Shown here: positions 46,960 to 57,681 of the stretch, one piece after another
How the letters are laid out: every line of letters begins with the position of its first letter
How positions within the stretch are numbered: position 1 is the first letter of the stretch
NCBI GenBank assembly: GCA_029851415.1
Contig: CM056743.1
Location: 93,160,501 to 93,224,500 of the forward strand
Direction: 5' to 3'
Length of the DNA stretch: 64,000 bases
Source: Eretmocerus hayati
Lineage: Eukaryota; Arthropoda; Insecta; Hymenoptera; Aphelinidae
The notes under the pieces: generated by a model
What the model was told of the DNA's origin: nothing
What the model saw: only the letters and a program-made list of their open reading frames with translations
Databases searched by the model: none
Translations under genes and position numbers: made by a program

Positions 46960-47890
46960 CTTTTTGTAAGATTTTTGATATTCCCGATCGGAAGATCAGG
47001 AAATTTCACATCGAATAAGCTCTCGAGAAAATAGGGGTTCCTCGATTTTCACTAGGAGTGAAGCAACGATGAAATCACGTGTGCTCATTCACGTGCTGTT
47101 TACCTTTCGCGGGCTCTCTAGGCTGTTCAGTTTGACGCAGGGAAATAATCAATCGAGGCATCTTCGACGTATTTTTGTCTCATCTTCCTGGTAGAGAGCT
47201 CTGTTTTCTCCAATTCGATCCAACATAACCTCAAAGAACGGAAATTATACGTCGAAAATGTTCGAACTCCAACTAACCTATTTTTTCTTCTCGATAGCCT
47301 GATTCGGGAGAATCGACAATTCTCAATGTAATTGATGATCCTTGGTGGGATTCACAATCTCTAGTGACGGAATAGAGTCCAAATGAGTGAATTTCTGCTT
47401 CTACGAGGAGCGAAGCAGTGGATAACTGAGTCCTCGGCGTACGCATGACATTAGAAGTGCTTCTCTTTTTCATAATCTCATATCCCATGGGAATAGTCAG
47501 GAAACCAATCGTAGAACACTATTCCATCATGAGCATGAATCAATTCCCCAAATAATGTGATCAAAAAAACGAAAAAAGAGGTTGAATCGAGTTAAGATTC
47601 TTTCAATGCATGATTCCCGTTTTTTGAGGTAATGTTGAATCAAAATGTGAAACTGAGCTCTCCATCGGAAAGATGAGATGGAAATACGTCGATGATGCCT
47701 CAATTGAGTATTTCCCTGCGTCGAATTGGACGGCCCAGAATGCCCGCGCAAGGTGAACAGCACGTGGATGACTATTCGTACTATCATCGTTGGTTTACTC
47801 CTAGTGAAAATCGAAAAACCCCAATTCTTTCGAGATCTCTTTCGATGTGAAATTTCCCGATCTTTCGATTGGGAATATTAAAAAACCTGC
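46960..47890. mobile_element. Foldback element with ~270-bp arms
   Basis: The left arm (about 46960-47240) holds TTTGATATTCCCGATCGG, GATTTTCACTAGGAGT and TACGTCGAAGATG-like blocks read inward on the minus strand. The same blocks appear inverted at about 47620-47890 (CACTCCTAGTGAAAATCGA, GGAAATACGTCGATGATGCC). The centre has no recognisable frame. The target duplication is unclear. Confidence 0.65.
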
Positions 47891-47929
47891 CAAAAAAGGT
47901 AATTTAGGGTTATTGCCATTTCAAAACTT

Positions 47930-48070
47930 GATTGCTAATTTTTGAAGTTATGGTGGTACGAAACCGGAAAACGAATTCCACCATCGGAAAGCTGAGGCAA
48001 AAATACGTCGGAAATGATGCCATTGACTTATTTCCACGTGGGGTGTACGGCCTTCACAGATGGCTCAAAA
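47930..48070. repeat. Third, direct copy of the foldback arm
   Basis: CATCGGAAAGCTGAGGCA, then AAATACGTCGG and TGATGCCATTGA, matches the right arm of the 46960-47890 element at about 47662 in the same orientation, 321 bp away. Confidence 0.5.
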
Positions 48071-48563
48071 CTACATGTTCCGCCCTCCAAAAAGCAACCC
48101 AGGACAGTTGACGTATTTTGCCCCATATGCGAATTGCCGAGGCAATGTTCCAAATCTTGGATTCAAGGCGAAACCACTTAAATAGACCTGGGCGACGCGA
48201 AAAAATTTTCTTGGCCCTATAAACCGTCGAAACTATCTTTTTCCAGGACTGTAAAACGGGCCAATAACCTATGGAGGAATGAAGAAATGGTCTAACGAAA
48301 CCTTGCTGAATTGGCGTGGAATAACTCATAACAGGAATATTTCATTTGTGATTTGGTCCAAGTCTTTATACATCACATAGAAGAATAGTCTAGAATAACA
48401 TAACAGAAGAATCACGAGATTATTCAGTTTTCTATGTTAAATGAATCGAAGAATAGCAAAATCTCCATTTTCGCAACTGTGAGCGCAAAGTTGTGAAAAA
48501 ATGAGACCTTTCCCCATTATTTACAGTACGAGGAGTACTGCGGAAATGACTTTTCACATAGTT
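48071..48563. other. No gene recognised
   Basis: Moderately AT-rich. A 91-codon minus frame (48054-48329) is unrecognised. Confidence 0.4.
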
Positions 48564-48600
48564 TTACATTCACGCACTAGTGAAGAGTGCGTGAATGTAA
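48564..48600. repeat. 15-bp perfect hairpin
   Basis: TTACATTCACGCACT pairs exactly with AGTGCGTGAATGTAA across a 7-nt loop. The word GCGTGAATGT recurs near 48873 in the neighbouring foldback. Confidence 0.8.
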
Positions 48601-48747
48601 CTTCTAGTTCTAATGAATTTTTATCCACGTAAAGTTCCAATATATGATGTCACATCATCCCTTTGAGTTCGGTCTCTCTTCGAAACTTCGTTTTTGTGAT
48701 AACTCTGCTCGGATAGTGGTGCATTTAATAACAACTTCGCACACAGT

Positions 48748-48964
48748 TGCAGACAATAGTATACGCAACACGTGCGGGGAATTTCCGCACACGTTGCCAA
48801 CTCGCGCGAGAAGTAGCATTTACGCACTCTTTGGAACTTCTCGCACACCCAGAAGTACACGTGAAGCGAGCGTGCGTGAATGTGTTCTTCTCGCTGTGCG
48901 AGAAGTTCCAAAGTGTGCTTGATGATTAACTTCTCACACTTGTTGCGTAATATACTATATTCTA
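48748..48964. repeat. Foldback element (~217 bp)
   Basis: The outer parts GACAATAGTATACGCAACA and, inverted, GAATATAGTATATTACGCAACA match. The strongest stem is inner: CTTTGGAACTTCTCGCACA (48835) against GTGCGAGAAGTTCCAAAG (48896). A second hairpin (GTGCGGGGAATTTCCGCAC) lies in the left arm. Confidence 0.65.
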
Positions 48965-49552
48965 TTACCACTTCTCATTATACATCAAAATAGTTCCTTT
49001 TCAATATCATTTCAGCATTTGATATAATTTCCGTACTCTGAAATTCTGGAGGAATGGCATTCCGAGCTCCTCTGGATCTGGCTACAGGAGGGAAGAAAAG
49101 GTAGTCTTCAGATTCATGGGACTCCTGGATAGTCCGTGCATGCTTTCGTATATCACGAGAGCACGCACACCTATCGCTGTGGATGCACGGAAGGTATTCA
49201 AGGTGGACGCTCTCGTGGCAGCGCCACTCATCCATGGAGGAATGCATAAGGTGGCCAAAGATTGAACTGACGCCAGGCCATTTCCCATCTCAAATACATT
49301 GTCTGCTACGGGACAGTTGCCACCTGGAATAGGCAGTGCCATGTCGGTGAGAACTCGCGCAGGCGTAGAAGCTCCCGAGCACCCGAAATGACACTGATTT
49401 TGACGTCATCAAGTCCATCTAACCTATGCATAGCACGCACACTGGGACAAAAAAGTAGTGTCCATGAGATGCTGTTTCTGATGGTCGGACGGTACGGAGC
49501 ATGCGCGGGTTTCTGGCGGAATAACAATAGGTGGGAGGACTCAAGAGCGAAG
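48965..49552. other. GC-richer stretch with overlapping open frames, not recognised
   Basis: Minus-strand frames at 48978-49247, 49082-49342 and 49306-49527 overlap in different frames, and the plus strand is also largely open. It differs in composition from its AT-rich left neighbour. It could be a fragment of another element or an old exon; I cannot assign it. Confidence 0.25.
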
Positions 49553-52255
49553 AGATATGGAGAGATAGAGATAGATATCCTTTATTCGTCATACGACAAA
49601 AATACACCTACATATTTTCATATGATATATATATATAAAATTAATGAATATTCCGATAAAATCATATTAAGAAATAATTTGGTCAAGGATAGGTACATCA
49701 CAATTGTGACTAGTCATACACATTACGATTTCACTTGAGAGAAAGTGAGATGAGGGGCATAGGTTCACAGAAATATCACAGTTTTTCTCCAGTCTGATGA
49801 AAGAAGGTCACTTACAATTAAAAAGAGATAGAAAGAAAAGGAACAAAAACCCGAGCCCATCAGTGATTAAAGTAATGCTGCTTCTCCGGATCAATCCTCT
49901 GAGGAGACTTTGTTAATAGAAAATCTTTCAAGGACTCTTTGAACAAGGGTGTTTTCCCCAGCTGCCGAAAGCCCGGAGGGAGAAAGTTCCAAAAATGAGC
50001 ACATTGAACCTGGAAAGATCTCCTTCCATATTCAAGTCTCATATTGGGAACTTTGAGTACCCGCTCTTCTGCATTACCACGTGCGGGGCGTTTAGATTGG
50101 TACCTGGTGAACATCGCAGCTAGGTAGCCAGGCTCTCCTAAATGCATGATCTTATGCATTAACAGAGCTGCGAAGTACATTCTCCGCGAATCAGTACGCA
50201 ACCAACCTAAACGCTCCCTAAACGGGGTGATGTGCTCGTCTCTCCTAAGATCAAAAATGTACCTCACACATGAATTGCTCAGTCGTTGTATCCGTTGCCG
50301 CTGTTCGTCCGTGGCGTCGAGGTACACGACTGTGCAATAATCTAAATGCGGTTGAACTAATGACTCGACTAGGCGGATTCGGAGAGGTCTGGTGATACAC
50401 GCCCTAAAGAACCGCGATCCGTAAAGGGCTCTGTTCACTTTCTTAGTTACTTGGTCGATGTGCGGCTTCCACGTCAGTTCACTATCAAGTGTAACACCAA
50501 GACTCACGACCGTATCGCTGAACGGAATGAACTTTCCTTCCTGTATTTCAACCCCTGTCAAGTCCATTCCTTTTAGATCTTTGATGTTCCTCTCAGAGTT
50601 GAAGAGGATTGCCTTGGTCTTGCCAGCGTTGAGACGCAGACCGGAACCTCTGGCCCATTCAGCAATTAGTCGTCCTACTTCTCCCAGCCGAGTGATGCCT
50701 TCCTTGATCTTAGTTTTCTCGACTTGAAGATAAATTTGAAGATCATCCGCATAGAATAGATGATATACCGACTTTCCGTCTAGCAAACCGGGTAAGTCAT
50801 CAACATATAAGCTGAAGAGTAAAGGCCCGAGAACGGATCCCTGTGGAACACCCAGATTGGTTTCAAGCCAATAAGAACTACCAGATTTTGAAGTGACTAT
50901 TTGGGTGCGGCCTTGTACGTATGATTTTATCCACAGGAGTGCCGATCTTGAGAATCCAAGGTTTCGGAGCTTCCTCAACAGCTTTGACGGTGTTATTGTG
51001 TCGAAAGCTTTGCTAAAGTCGAACAGTAGGAGTAAGGTGATATTCTCCTTATCAATGCCTACTCTGATGTCATCCGTCAACTTCAGTGAAGCTGTCTGGG
51101 TGCTATGGTATCGCCTGAAACCAGTCTGGAAGCGATCAAGGAGTTTCTCTACTTTTAAATACTCCGTGATTTGATTATGTGCAATTTTTTCCAGAACCTT
51201 GGAAAGGAAGCACAGCAGCGCTATGGGACGAAAGTCCGAGACCGTTGATGGAGCTGCAGTCTTTTTCAATGCAATCAGCTGCGCTTGCTTTCAAGCTTCG
51301 GGGAAAACGCTATGAGCGAAAGAGGAATCGAATATATGTACAATGAGATCACCAATTGCCGGAAGAGCCTTCGCGATCACGCTCTGGGGGATCCCATCCA
51401 CCCCGCGGGCCTGCGAGGAGAAATGTATAATAGCAAGGACTACATCATTGAAATTTGTGGGCTTAAATTTAAGCCCCTCCTCCGGTGCAGAGTTGATATC
51501 GTCCATTGCTTCATTGATATTTTCGTGAAGCAAAACGGAAACCCCCGCAAAGTGAGCGTTCAACTCATCCGGTGTGAAACCGTGGAGTTCTTCCTCTTTG
51601 CTCTTGGGCAAGAGGCCGAGATTGCGCATCTCCTTCCAAATATTCTTGTTCTGATCAAGAGCGTCTGAAAGATGGTTTTGAAGGAAGGAATTACGCTCTT
51701 GCTCAATGCGCAGATCGACCTCTTCGCTAAGCCGAGAGTACTCATTTTGAAGCTCAGGACACTTGCACCGGTTGCGTTGCATACGCTCCCAACGCCTGCG
51801 CGTCGCGTCTCGCTTATTCATGAGCACCCTCAGCTCAGGACCAATCCAAGGAGCATCATTTTTACGCGGGTTTATAGTTTTTTCCGGTGCTAATTCATCC
51901 AAAATGATCATTAAATTTTCATTCAAGCAGTGAATTGCGTCTTCCAACCTGGTTTCGGCATTTTCAAGAGCTGTCCAGTCACAGCGGAGCAGATGGTCAT
52001 TCAATATCTCCGGGGTGATGTTACGAAAATCCCTATACTTGAAGGAATTTTTTGGCGGAGTAGGGGTGAAGACGTTGATGGTGACGTCAATGACCGAGTG
52101 CCCACCGAAACTGGGCAGGTGTCTGTTGTGAAAGTCAGTAATGGTCTCGTTGTCATCTACGTAGATGTGATCAATCCATGTATGAGATACATTGGGGTTG
52201 TGTTGATGAGTCGGGCCATGCTGCACTATCTGCAAGGCTAGTTCTTCTGGAGAGA
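49553..52255 (-). mobile_element. 5'-truncated non-LTR retrotransposon (LINE, CR1/Jockey group)
   Basis: A minus-strand LINE. From its 5' side it has the end of the endonuclease domain, a linker and a complete reverse transcriptase, then a ~300-bp 3' UTR. The 3' end has an AATAAA signal and TATCTC-type short repeats (about 49555-49575), a tail type common in this group. Homology stops near 52255 at a GA-repeat, so the rest of the endonuclease and any ORF1 are missing. 5' truncation is usual for LINE copies. Confidence 0.85.
49581..49586 (-). terminator. LINE polyadenylation signal AATAAA
   Basis: AATAAA on the minus strand lies about 275 bp downstream of the ORF2 stop and just before the short-repeat tail, the expected position at a LINE 3' end. 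Confidence 0.6.
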
Positions 52256-52388
52256 GAGAGAGAGAGTGAGAGGGAGAGTAGAGTATAGGAAGTAAGAGGG
52301 AGTGGAGAAAGGAAGAGGAATCATCTATAATGATTGGCGTGCGTTCGTCACTGGACGAGAGATTTGATGCATAGTTCAAGGTACTCAA
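49860..52388 (-). pseudogene. LINE ORF2: endonuclease C-end and reverse transcriptase, one in-frame stop
   Basis: Copies element RNA into DNA at a nicked chromosomal target. The upstream part (51294-52388) has GPTHQHN and TWIDHIYV, the end of an APE-type endonuclease; the first ~40 codons beyond about 52255 are not LINE-like. The downstream part (49863-51269) has a full reverse transcriptase with FDFSKAFD (residues 83-90), GVPQGSVLGPLLF (140-152) and FYADD (172-176), the last carrying the catalytic Asp pair. The two parts share one frame and are separated only by a TGA at 51291-51293, in the FPEA-stop-KQAQL context where relatives normally have Trp. No other break was seen between there and the terminal stop at 49860-49862, so the copy is quite young. 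Confidence 0.85.
52250..52270. repeat. GA-rich microsatellite at the LINE 5' junction
   Basis: Seven to eight GA units followed by imperfect GAGAGGGAGAG. It coincides with the point where LINE homology ends. Confidence 0.7.
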
Positions 52389-52610
52389 CTTATAAGCGAA
52401 GGTTGGGTCTATCGACCCAATATATTGTTATAAGGGGCTTATTCCACCGGACCAGATTGGGCGGACCAGGAATGATGGTGATGACCACACTCAATATATT
52501 TGATACTGATAGGATTATTGGTGAGGTTGGTCACAAGCCCGCGTGTATCATAAGTAGGGCTTGCTTGAACTGCCTCGTGGCGCGCTGCCTCGGGCTAGGG
52601 GGTCTCGTAG

Positions 52611-52611
<1 letters not shown>
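52271..52611. other. No gene recognised
   Basis: Sequence between the LINE truncation point and the CA microsatellite. No inverted repeat or coding motif was found. Confidence 0.4.

Positions 52612-52664
<53 letters not shown>
52612..52664 (+). repeat. (CA)26 microsatellite
   Basis: 53 bp of uninterrupted CA dinucleotides, followed by CACCCACC-type degenerate repeats. Confidence 0.95.
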
Positions 52665-52668
<4 letters not shown>

Positions 52669-52705
52669 CCACCCACGACCCACATACCTCACACGCACGC
52701 TCTCT

Positions 52706-52876
52706 CTGGGCGCAGCCCAGGGGTGACGAGCGTAGTGCTTACCCTCCCCTCAAACCCCTCCAGCTATGCCCAAGGCGCGCCGCGGCAAAGGTGAAGTCTC
52801 TCCGACTATCGTCTGCAGGTCGGTTAACAAGAGGGGCTCGACGGGAGGGTAAGCACTACGCTTGTCAGCCCTGGCG
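52706..52876. repeat. Hairpin element with ~38-bp stem
   Basis: CGCAGCCCAGGGGTGACGAG then CGTAGTGCTTACCCTCCC pairs with GGGAGGGTAAGCACTACG and the following CTTGTCAGCCCTGGCGC, with few mismatches. The loop is about 93 nt. It lies directly after the CA microsatellite. Confidence 0.75.
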
Positions 52877-53484
52877 CAGCCGCAGAGTCGCTCGTGGGGC
52901 AAATCCTCACATCGCCTTTCTGTCGGATGAAGAAAATTTTTGTGATGTATAAGAATCTTTTGCGCTTCGATACGAATATGGAAGTGATGGATTCCACGTA
53001 GCGAGAGTAACACGTAGAGGAGGTAGTTTGGTATCGTGCACTTTCGGTGCTGTACGCAGGATGCTTTTGATGTGATTCGATTGGCTTGGATCATCGAGTA
53101 TTTCAGGAATATGATGAATTCTTACAGAGTTTTGATCTTGATTCCGAAAAGTACAGCTAGGTTTTATAATGACAGATTTTTGGCTAGAACTAGGTTTTAA
53201 CAGAATTTCGTTATAAACTATTTGCACTGCACTGACTCTGACTTTGAGATACTTCATAAGGCACTTCATCACTGTTTTTGTTGGTACATGCTGGTTTCAA
53301 TGGAACTCTTGCACCATATTGACTTACTATTACAGGCTTCGGCACTCAAGTGCTACTATTTCGTCTGTAGTCTATTCGCTTAGGTACAGTGTTTGCACTA
53401 TTTCAGCTCAAGCGTATAATTTTTGGAACAAGCTTTGAATTGCTCTGACTCAAATTTACGGTTACTGGAATTTTCGGAGAACAT
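52877..53484 (-). mobile_element. Probable 3' remainder of the Gypsy element, beyond the BEL/Pao insertion
   Basis: The BEL/Pao element is flanked by TTGCA duplications, so sequence to its left was once joined to the Gypsy pol on its right. Both sides of the join carry a TTTGAGTCAGA word, supporting continuity. A minus-strand frame at 52907-53272 (121 codons) is unrecognised and could be element 3' coding or chance. The left limit of Gypsy-derived DNA is not defined. Confidence 0.4.
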
Positions 53485-53489
53485 TTGCA

Positions 53490-53771
53490 TGTTGGGCGTT
53501 GATGATAAGGATTGTAGTTCAGGGTATTAATTAGAGAGAACGCATCGGGTAATAGTAGGGAGCACCGAAGCTTTATTGCACTTTGACAAAACACTCTGAA
53601 AAATTGGCGATTGAAAATGTTCACATGGTGAACGAGGGAGCGTGATGTGTGTCTGTCCGAGTGCGAGACTATACTGAACTGGCTGTACGACCTTCACACA
53701 GCGAGAGCGAGAGCGCCACTGAAAAGAGAAAGAGTACTGACCGTGTCGCAAACATAAACTGACTCCACACA
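53490..53771 (-). repeat. BEL/Pao 3' LTR
   Basis: 282 bp, TGTTGGGC...CACACA on the plus strand. It contains a minus-strand AATAAA at 53572-53577 and a TTCAGTATAG segment that could hold the start site (TCAGT-type initiator). It is about 94% identical to the LTR at 60323-60602. Confidence 0.92.
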
Positions 53772-53772
53772 T

Positions 53773-53789
53773 TCCGCCCACCTCCTTCA
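53773..53789 (-). promoter_or_regulatory. BEL/Pao polypurine tract
   Basis: The minus strand reads GAAGGAGGTGGGCGGA immediately before the left LTR. Second-strand synthesis starts from such a tract in LTR elements. Confidence 0.7.
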
Positions 53790-54162
53790 AATCAAATAAA
53801 AATATGGGAATTTGAACAATAACAATTCTTCATGAATAATGCAAATCAACGCGTGACAATTTCCTTTGCGGGAACTCTACTATGAGATTTCACCAACATT
53901 CAGAAAACTCATGGGTACAGAGAAGAATAAATAGACCGTGCTGCAAATCGATAAGTAGCTCCTTGATACATCCTGATGAACTAGAAAATTTGACAATGTG
54001 AATAGAATGAGTTTAGCTTGAGAGGAGTTTCACGAATATTTTTAGTTCTTCCAAAAATATCCGAAACAAGTCATGTGATTCTGTCTTGAAGACAACTGAG
54101 AAACGATAATTTGGCAACTTGAAATTAGAAATTTTACCGTAATCAAATTGATTTAAAATATA

Positions 54163-55102
54163 AGGTAAGTGTACCCAACTTGCCCCCATATGCCGATCTC
54201 GGGGATGGGCACTCCTTGGCCTCCCGGCAATTTTTTTTTACGTTTGTTATGTTGAAATATGAGGAAGTAAATAGTTTGCGTCGACCCCGAATCATTCCTG
54301 CGTTCTTCAGAAAATCTAAAGTGATTTTTCTATTTTTCGTGATTGCTTAGCTAAGAAAGCACCGAGGGAATCGCCTTCAGTAAAATCGGTGCCAAATTCT
54401 TCAAGTTCAACCAATCTCAACGTACCTCAGCGCATTCGATTCCTTGTTTCAAGACCTTCAAAATCCATTCTTTAAAATTGCAAAATTCGGATATGGAGCT
54501 GTTTTATGTGCAAAACACGGAGACGATTTGTAAACAAGGATGCCAACATCGGAGTGTACCTAACATGCTCCCATACGTTTATCTCGAAAGGGCGTGCAGA
54601 ACGACTTTTTTTACCACTCAGAACGTGATTATCACGTCAAAATGGGTCACAAATAGTGTTTCGAACCACCAAAAAGCTCCAAATGTGCGTGCACGGCGAT
54701 AAAAACACTTTATCGCCGATTTACATCATTTGTTTCGGAAAAATTGAGATAGTTCGGCTCCAATTGATCCAAATTGGACGTAACTCAATGCATTTTGAAG
54801 GTCTTTAAACAAGCTTCAAAATGAGCTGAAGCACGTTGAAAATCGTTGAAATAAACCAAAGTTATTAAGAAAAAGGCTTAATGGGGGCAAGTTGGGTACA
54901 CACTTTTGTAAACTCTCAAAAATTACCTTTTAGGAGAATTCAAACAGTCTGGCTTCAGTTGGTTCAAATTGAATGTACCTTAACTTGTTTTGAAGGTCTC
55001 AAGACAAGCTTTAAAATGAGCTGAGGTACGTCGGAAAATATGGAGATGGGCCGAAGTTATTAAGAAAATGGCTTAATGGGGGCAAGTTGGGTACACTGAC
55101 CT
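54163..55102. mobile_element. TA-flanked miniature element in the BEL/Pao 3' region (940 bp)
   Basis: The left end is AGGTAAGTGTACCCAACTTG, followed by CCCCCAT; the right end read inward is AGGTCAGTGTACCCAACTTG with the same continuation. TA lies at 54161-54162 and 55103-55104. A second internal copy of the GGGGGCAAGTTGGGTACAC end occurs at about 54884-54903. The segments before these two ends (54730-54900 and 54940-55100) are diverged direct repeats, so the element contains a partial internal duplication of its end. Confidence 0.75.
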
Positions 55103-55139
55103 TACTACAAGGAAATGAAATAAAATGAATGAACTAGTC

Positions 55140-55799
55140 CTACTCGTCTTCTTGGCCGCTGCCGAAAAGCTTTGTAAGCTTCACGATTCGCCTCCTCAGA
55201 GTGGTGGTGGCGGTACGCACATCAACCTCGCGGACCAATCCATCTTTCCCTGGGTATGCTTTGACTTTTCGAGCAAGGGGCCACTTGGTGGGCACCGTGA
55301 GATCGTGACGAATGAGAACTACGTCTCCAACTTGATATGATGGTTGCTCTTCTTTCCATTTGCTGCGCCTTTGTAATTGCATGAGGTAGTCAGCAGACCA
55401 TTCGTCCCAAAAATGTTGAGTGAGCTGCGAGATCAGACGCCAGCGCTCCAATGGGTCCAGCTTGCCCGTAGTTCTGTACTCTGTGAAGAGGAATGAGGAC
55501 TCTCCGATGAGGGAGTGAGCCGGTGTCAAGAAGCTTAAGCCAGCTGGATCGTCAGTTAACGGCAGTAGTGGTCTCGAGTCCAAAACTGCCTCGATTTGGC
55601 TGAGTAGAGTTGAGAACTCTTCGTAAGAGAGGATTCGATCTCCTACTACTCTTTTCAGGTGATACTTCGTGGAGCGTACTACAGCCTCCCAGAGGCCACC
55701 AAAATGTGGCGCTGCGAGAGGGATGAACTGCCACACCACTCCTCTGCGAGACAGGTCATTGCGTACTGAGTTCATAAAATCAGAACCATCTTTGAACAT
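55140..55799 (-). pseudogene. BEL/Pao integrase, catalytic end and C-terminal domain
   Basis: The frame covers the end of the integrase core and the C-terminal domain found in BEL/Pao pol (DUF5641-type). AAPHFGGLWEAVVRSTK matches the conserved PHFGG-WE motif of the core. Later come WRLISQLTQHFWDEWSADYL, KWKEEQPSYQVGDVVLI and the PAR-KVKAYPGKDGLVR segment. The stop at 55140-55142 is the natural end of pol. Upstream it is in the same frame as 55908-56618, but the intervening ~100 bp are frameshifted. Integrase joins element DNA to the host chromosome; this copy is broken. Confidence 0.85.
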
Positions 55800-56618
55800 T
55801 TTGCGTAGCTCTGCTTCTGCTCCGACCAGGTTAGCGCCCTGGCCGCAGTGAATCGTTCCAGGTAGACCTCGACGGCTAGCGAACCGAGTGAGACATGCGA
55901 GGAAAGACTAAGTGTCGTATCCAGACACAACTTCCAAGTGTGACGCTTTTGTAGCCATACACACAAAGATAACAAAATATCCCTCGTAGTATATTATCCC
56001 TCTGTGACGCGATGCAGTGAGAAAATGAGGGCTTGCTAAATCCACACCGGTGTGTTGAAAAGCTCTGGATGGGAGCACTCTTTCTGGCGGAAGATCTCCC
56101 ATCCTTTGCGCTGAATATTTTGCCAGGAATCTTTGACATTTTATGCAACTCTTGATGAAGGTGCGTACTTTGAGACGACCTTTGAGGATCCAAAATGCGT
56201 GTCTGATCGAAGAAAGAGTAGCAGATTCCTGACTATGCATTGTGATTAAATGGTGATGCAAGACGACCATTTTAGTGAAGTGACTGTTATAGGGAAGAAG
56301 CACCGGATACTTTTGGTCATGAGAAAGGAGGGAATTTTTCAAACGACCACCCAACCTGATTACTCCGTCGATCAAGATCGGAGATAAGCTCTTCAGATAA
56401 TGAATCTTGGGGAGTTCCTCCCCCCTCTCAAGGAGCGCTACTTCTTCGCTGAAGTGCACCTTTTGAACTGTTCTTGACAATATTAACTGGGCTGATTTGA
56501 CTTCGTCAGATGAAACTCCGAGTTGCGATTGAATTGGGCATTTGCGTATGAGAGCAGGAATCTTTGTTTCATGCCTCGACTCACTGGCGATTTTTCGGAC
56601 GAATCGCACAATGTACAT
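55800..56618 (-). pseudogene. BEL/Pao integrase zinc-binding and N-core region
   Basis: The frame has an H2C2 zinc-binding segment (HHHLITMHSQESATLSSIR, then CIKCQRF) followed by the start of the catalytic core (FQHTGVDLASP, then FVCMATKASHLEVV), which carries the first catalytic Asp. It ends in a stop at 55908-55910. Coding similarity continues in another frame (55772-55975), showing a frameshift, and resumes at 55799. Upstream similarity continues in the frame ending at 56581, so at least one further shift separates it from the RNase H part. Confidence 0.82.
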
Positions 56619-56624
56619 ATATTA

Positions 56625-57681
56625 TTACTCGACTCAGCTGAGCGAGATTTGACTTGTTCTTGATCACTGGCCATAAAGCAGATTCGTCAGATTGTGGCTG
56701 AGCGACAATCATGGACGTGAAGCAAGGAGAAAATTTTAGCTCTTTCTCCTGAAAAATAGTGCGGTTTTCCACAATTTTCGGTTTTTCGTGATCCAAGTCG
56801 TGAGAACGAGGATAATTATCCTTGAGGTTCCGCAATTTCTTAGAGCCGTGCCACCAAAGTTCATCGTTGAGCAGTTATTTGGCAGTCTTCCCTCGTGAGG
56901 CGATGTCCGCGGGATTCTGTGCTGATTCAATGTGATGCCAATATGCATCAGTTAGGGTTGACAAAATATCAGCGCACCGATTAGTCACAAACACAGGCCA
57001 ATTTTCGGGCGCTTTGCGAAGATAACAGAGGACGTTTCGACTGTGTGACCATAAATGAACAGCGACGTTTTTCAATTTCAATCCATCTAAAAAGTGTTTT
57101 GTGAGCTTAGTCACGACTTGAGCAGCATTTAACTCTAGTTTGGAAATTGATAGCGTTCTTATCGGAGCTACTCTGGTTTTCGAGCCAAGCAAAATCAAGT
57201 CCGCTCTTCCGACTATGCGAAGATATACAACTCCCGCGTAAGCGATTTTCGACGCGTCTGCAAATCCGTGTATTTCAACGAGACCGGAGGAAGAGCCAGC
57301 GTCTATCCATCGTGGTATGCTAATCTCAGCGACTTCAGCTAGAGATTGATAACAATTTATCCAACACTGAGCCTGATCAGCAGGGATTTCGGCGTCCCAT
57401 TCTTTGCTGATGAGCCACAAGGATTGGTTGAAAATCTCCAAAGTGGCGATGACCGGATAGATCCATCCTAGAGAATCGAAAAGTTTTGGAGTTTTTGACA
57501 AAACGTTGCGACGAGTGATTTTAGCTTCCATGGGTTCTAAAGTAACATTGTAAGCGGAAGAATCGGATTTAGGGTCCCATACTAAACCTAAAACCAAGAA
57601 TCCAGTCCCGACCTTCAAATTGGCTGCGGGAGCTATGAGATTTGGATCGAGGTTTTGTAACAATTTATCGTTATTAGCCAT
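56625..57681 (-). pseudogene. BEL/Pao RT end and RNase H region
   Basis: The frame 56875-57681 contains GTGFLVLGLVWD, LSKTPKLFDSLGWIYPV, IPRWIDAG and HGFADASKIAYAGVVYLR, the last bearing the first RNase H-type Asp. Then come LSISKLELNAAQV and the WPVFVTNR...NPADIASRG segment characteristic of BEL/Pao pol. A TAA after GKTAK interrupts the frame. LLNDELWWHGSKKLR continues directly beyond it in the same frame, so the break is a single nonsense mutation. RNase H removes the RNA template during reverse transcription. Confidence 0.85.
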
